Shown: positions 61,247 to 64,000 of the stretch, piece after piece
Position numbering within the stretch: position 1 is the first letter of the stretch
Layout: each line of letters starts with the position of its first letter
Assembly (NCBI RefSeq): GCF_016518545.1
Contig: NZ_JACVTO010000023.1
Location: 1-64,000 of the forward strand
Reading direction: 5' to 3'
DNA length: 64,000 nucleotides
Origin: Pseudomonas sp. S30
GTDB lineage: Bacteria; Pseudomonadota; Gammaproteobacteria; Pseudomonadales; Pseudomonadaceae
Notes under the pieces: generated by a model
The model's input: only the letters and a program-made list of their open reading frames with translations
What the model was told of the DNA's origin: nothing
Databases searched by the model: none
Made by a program: the position numbers and the translations under genes

Positions 61247-61287
61247 CCCTTGATCGTTTCAGAGCTTTCGCCACTGCCGATCAAGGG
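61247..61287. terminator. Inverted repeat between the Sel1 gene and phoH
   Basis: CCCTTGATCG (61247-61256) pairs perfectly with CGATCAAGGG (61278-61287) over a 21-base loop, followed by a T-rich but interrupted tract. It may be the terminator of the Sel1 gene or a regulatory dyad in the phoH leader. Confidence 0.45.
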
Positions 61288-61331
61288 TTATTCTTCATTT
61301 CACATCCCCAGTCGAGCGCCTTGAACCGACC

Positions 61332-62330
61332 TTGAACGCACCCATAGAACCTCATCGTTTTACCCTCGAACCTTTCGAGGCCCACCGTTTCGCCAACTTG
61401 TGCGGCCAGTTCGACGAGCACCTGCGCCTGATCGAACAACGCCTGGCCATCGAGATCCGCAACCGCGGCAATCAGTTCGAACTGATCGGCGAAGCCAAGA
61501 CCACCTCCGCCGCCGAACAGCTGCTGCGCCGTCTCTATCGCGAGACCAAGGCCACCGAACTGTCGCCGGAAACGGTCCACCTGTATCTGCAGGAGTCGGC
61601 CGTCGAGAACCTCGACAATCCCGCCGTCAACGAAGTCAGCGTGTCGCTGCGCACGCGCAAGGGCAACATCCGCCCGCGCGGCGCCAACCAGCAGCGCTAC
61701 GTCAAGGAAATCCTTGCCAACGACATCAATTTCGGCATCGGTCCGGCCGGCACCGGCAAGACCTACCTGGCCGTGGCCTGCGCGGTCGACGCCCTGGAGC
61801 GCGAGCAGGTGCGTCGCATCCTGCTGGTACGCCCGGCGGTCGAAGCCGGCGAGAAGCTCGGCTTCCTGCCGGGCGACCTGGCGCAGAAGATCGACCCCTA
61901 CCTGCGCCCGCTCTACGACGCGCTCTACGAGATGCTCGGCTTCGAACACGTGGCCAAGCTGATCGAACGCCAGGTGATCGAGATCGCGCCACTGGCCTAC
62001 ATGCGCGGCCGTACGCTGAACAACAGCTTCATCATCCTCGACGAAAGCCAGAACACCACCCTGGAACAGATGAAGATGTTCCTCACCCGCATCGGCTTCG
62101 GCTCCACCGCGGTCATCACCGGTGACATCACCCAGGTCGACCTGCCGCGCGGCACCAAGTCGGGCCTGGCCCACGTGATCGAGGTGCTCAGGGACGTGCC
62201 GGGTATCAGCTTCACCCACTTCCAGCCCAAGGACGTGGTGCGCCACCCCCTGGTGCAGCGCATCGTCGAAGCCTACGACCGCTTCGATGCCCGTCAGGCC
62301 AGGCCCGAGGCGTCCGGCAAAGATGCTTGA
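61332..62330 (+). CDS. phoH: PhoH-family ATPase (YbeZ-like)
   Basis: A 332-residue P-loop ATPase with GPAGTGKTYLAVACAVDALE (Walker A, about residue 140) and IILDESQNTT (Walker B). In the YbeZ-YbeY-CorC group it works with the rRNA endonuclease YbeY. The start is a TTG at 61332; no ATG or GTG gives the family start NAPIEPHRF. The stop overlaps the ybeY start by eight bases. Confidence 0.92.
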   Translation: MNAPIEPHRFTLEPFEAHRFANLCGQFDEHLRLIEQRLAIEIRNRGNQFELIGEAKTTSAAEQLLRRLYRETKATELSPETVHLYLQESAVENLDNPAVNEVSVSLRTRKGNIRPRGANQQRYVKEILANDINFGIGPAGTGKTYLAVACAVDALEREQVRRILLVRPAVEAGEKLGFLPGDLAQKIDPYLRPLYDALYEMLGFEHVAKLIERQVIEIAPLAYMRGRTLNNSFIILDESQNTTLEQMKMFLTRIGFGSTAVITGDITQVDLPRGTKSGLAHVIEVLRDVPGISFTHFQPKDVVRHPLVQRIVEAYDRFDARQARPEASGKDA

Positions 62331-62796
62331 GCTCGATCTGCAGCGCGCCAGCGAAGCCGCCGCTCCCGACGAAGCCGATTTCCGCCGCTGGTGCGAACTG
62401 GCGCTGCGTCAACGCAGCGCCGACTCGGAAATGACCATTCGCCTGGTCGACGAAGCCGAGGGCCGCGCGCTGAACCACACCTACCGGCACAAGGACTACG
62501 CCACCAACGTGTTGTCCTTCCCGGCTGACGTGCCCGATGAACTGCTGGATATTCCTTTGCTCGGCGACCTGGTCATCTGCGTCCCGGTGGTCGAGCGCGA
62601 GGCGGCCGAGCAGGGCAAGACGCTGCCGGCCCACTGGGCGCACCTGGTGATCCATGGCTGCCTGCACCTGCTGGGCTACGACCACATCGACGACGATGAG
62701 GCCGAGGAAATGGAAGCGCTCGAACGCCAGTTGCTGGCCGAGCTGGGCCATCCCGACCCCTACGCCGACGACCACACCGATTCAATCACCCACTGA
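62323..62796 (+). CDS. ybeY: Endoribonuclease YbeY
   Basis: A 157-residue zinc-dependent rRNA-maturation endoribonuclease. The catalytic HGCLHLLGYDHIDDDEAEEM has the three metal-binding histidines, and the conserved RHKDYATNVLSFP lies earlier. It overlaps phoH by eight bases. Confidence 0.95.
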   Translation: MLELDLQRASEAAAPDEADFRRWCELALRQRSADSEMTIRLVDEAEGRALNHTYRHKDYATNVLSFPADVPDELLDIPLLGDLVICVPVVEREAAEQGKTLPAHWAHLVIHGCLHLLGYDHIDDDEAEEMEALERQLLAELGHPDPYADDHTDSITH

Positions 62797-62824
62797 ACAC
62801 TGCAAGGATCACGAGTAAACCGCC

Positions 62825-63664
62825 ATGAGCGAAGATCGATCGAGCAACGGGCAAAAGTCCTGGCTGGGCAAGCTGACCCAGGCTTTTGCCCATGAGCCGA
62901 AAAACCGTCAGGAGCTTCTCGAGCTACTGCGTGAAGCCCATCAGAACAAGCTGCTCGACAGCGAAGCGCTGACCATCGTCGAGGGCGCCATCCAGGTCGC
63001 CGACCTGCAAGTGCGCGACATCATGGTCCCGCGCTCGCAGATGATCAGCATCAAGGCCAGCCAGTCGCCTCGCGAATTCCTGCCGGCGGTGATCGACGCC
63101 GCGCACTCGCGCTACCCGGTGATCGGCGAAAGCCACGACGATGTGCTCGGCATCCTGCTGGCCAAGGACCTGCTGCCGTTGATCCTCAAGGAGAACGGCG
63201 ACAGCTTCAACATCAAGGACCTGCTGCGCCCGGCCACCTTCGTGCCCGAGTCCAAGCGCCTGAACGTGCTGCTGCGCGAGTTTCGCGCCAATCACAACCA
63301 CATGGCCGTGGTCATCGACGAGTACGGCGGCGTGGCCGGCCTGGTCACCATCGAGGATGTGCTCGAGCAGATCGTCGGCGACATCGAGGACGAGCATGAC
63401 GTCGAGGAAGACAGCTACATCAAGCCGCTGCCCAGCGGCGACTTCCTGGTCAAGGCGCTCACGCCGATCGAGAACTTCAACAGCTTCTTCGACAGCGCGT
63501 TTTCCGATGACGAGTTCGACACCGTCGGCGGCCTGGTCATGAGTGCGTTCGGACACCTGCCCAAGCGCAACGAAACCACCGAGATCGGCGCCTATCGCTT
63601 CCGCATCCTCAACGCCGACAGCCGCCGCATCCACTTGCTGCGCCTGACCCCCATCACCCGCTAA
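62825..63664 (+). CDS. corC: CorC/HlyC-family CBS-domain protein
   Basis: A 279-residue cytoplasmic protein with two CBS domains (about residues 65-185, DIMVPRSQMISI and VIDEYGGVAGLVTIEDVLE) and a C-terminal CorC/HlyC domain. It is linked to magnesium and cobalt efflux and to the next gene, lnt, which it precedes by eight bases. Confidence 0.93.
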   Translation: MSEDRSSNGQKSWLGKLTQAFAHEPKNRQELLELLREAHQNKLLDSEALTIVEGAIQVADLQVRDIMVPRSQMISIKASQSPREFLPAVIDAAHSRYPVIGESHDDVLGILLAKDLLPLILKENGDSFNIKDLLRPATFVPESKRLNVLLREFRANHNHMAVVIDEYGGVAGLVTIEDVLEQIVGDIEDEHDVEEDSYIKPLPSGDFLVKALTPIENFNSFFDSAFSDDEFDTVGGLVMSAFGHLPKRNETTEIGAYRFRILNADSRRIHLLRLTPITR

Positions 63665-63672
63665 GGACGACC

Positions 63673-64000
63673 ATGCGCTGGATCACCCGTCCCGGCTGGC
63701 CCGGTAACCTGCTGGCCGTGGCGGCCGGCGCCTCCACTTCCCTGGCCCTGGCGCCGTTCGACGTGTGGCCGGTCGCCCTGCTGGCGATCGTGCTGTTCTA
63801 CCTCGGCCTGCGCGAGCTGAGCCCGCGCCAGGCCCTGGGCCGCGGCTGGTGCTACGGTTTCGGCCTGTATGGCGCCGGCACCAGCTGGATCTACGTCAGC
63901 ATCAACACCTACGGTGGCGCTTCGCCGCTGCTGGCCACCCTGCTGCTGGTGGCGTTCTTCGCCGCCATCGCCTGGTTCTTCGCCCTGCCCGCCTGGCTCT
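63673..64000 (+). CDS. lnt: Apolipoprotein N-acyltransferase, 5' part
   Basis: The first 109 codons of a membrane enzyme that adds the third acyl chain to lipoproteins. Visible are hydrophobic segments and LALAPFDVWPVALLAI and YGFGLYGAGTSWIYVSIN, family sequences of Lnt. The C-terminal nitrilase domain lies beyond the window end. It has an AAGGAC site upstream. Confidence 0.92.
   Translation, partial: MRWITRPGWPGNLLAVAAGASTSLALAPFDVWPVALLAIVLFYLGLRELSPRQALGRGWCYGFGLYGAGTSWIYVSINTYGGASPLLATLLLVAFFAAIAWFFALPAWL

Overview
The window is a high-GC stretch of a Pseudomonas chromosome, most likely of the P. putida group. This rests on recognising protein families and gene neighbourhoods (gudD-gudP-gntR, tesB, rhlE, the hrpB helicase, and thiD-thiE-hemL-(sel1)-phoH-ybeY-corC-lnt), not on a database comparison. 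I recognised no rRNA, tRNA, CRISPR array or complete mobile element.

Layout. Bases 1-280 hold a remnant of an ISL3-type transposase. Bases 0.5-22.0 kb are ordinary chromosome: glucarate catabolism with its GntR regulator and two operator-like palindromes, an iron-type ABC importer, small enzymes (HAD phosphatase, TesB, GNAT, histidine phosphatase, HDAC-like), an HI0933-type flavoprotein, RhlE, EamA and Lrp genes, several conserved unknowns, an AraC/GyrI regulator and the ATP-dependent helicase HrpB, which has nothing to do with secretion.

Bases 22.4-50.1 kb form an apparently complete Hrp-type (hrpS/hrpL-controlled) type III secretion island in the P. syringae gene order. The left block on + is hrpS, a pilin gene, an unknown gene at the hrpZ position, hrpB-hrcJ-hrpD-hrpE, hrpF-hrpG-hrcC-hrpT-hrpV and a CesT-like chaperone. 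The right block on - is hrpJ-hrcV-hrpQ-hrcN-hrpO-hrpP-hrcQ-hrcR-hrcS-hrcT-hrcU plus a previously unassigned HrpL-type gene. hrpL follows, with a sigma-54 promoter and tandem upstream palindromes. A small insert comes next (GNAT coupled to hrpL, cytochrome P450, family VIII esterase/beta-lactamase fold), then a lipoprotein transglycosylase and a chaperone-effector pair resembling ShcM-HopM1. I read six good hrp boxes and a seventh with one -35 mismatch, so HrpS -> sigma-54 -> HrpL -> hrp boxes can be traced by eye.

Unusual points in the island: (i) a 170-aa protein with its own hrp box whose C-terminus aligns without gaps to the short pilin; (ii) hrcQ is one ORF with a strong internal start where P. 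syringae has two genes; (iii) no HrpR, HrpK, HrpW or recognisable harpin is present in the window; (iv) metabolic enzymes sit inside the regulon.

Bases 50.3-64.0 kb return to ordinary chromosome: small lipoprotein, CDF transporter, DUF6515-like protein, Lrp, DUF2788, RluE, AMP nucleosidase, AidB-like acyl-CoA dehydrogenase, thiamine and tetrapyrrole genes, a Sel1 protein, PhoH-YbeY-CorC and the start of lnt, which runs off the end.
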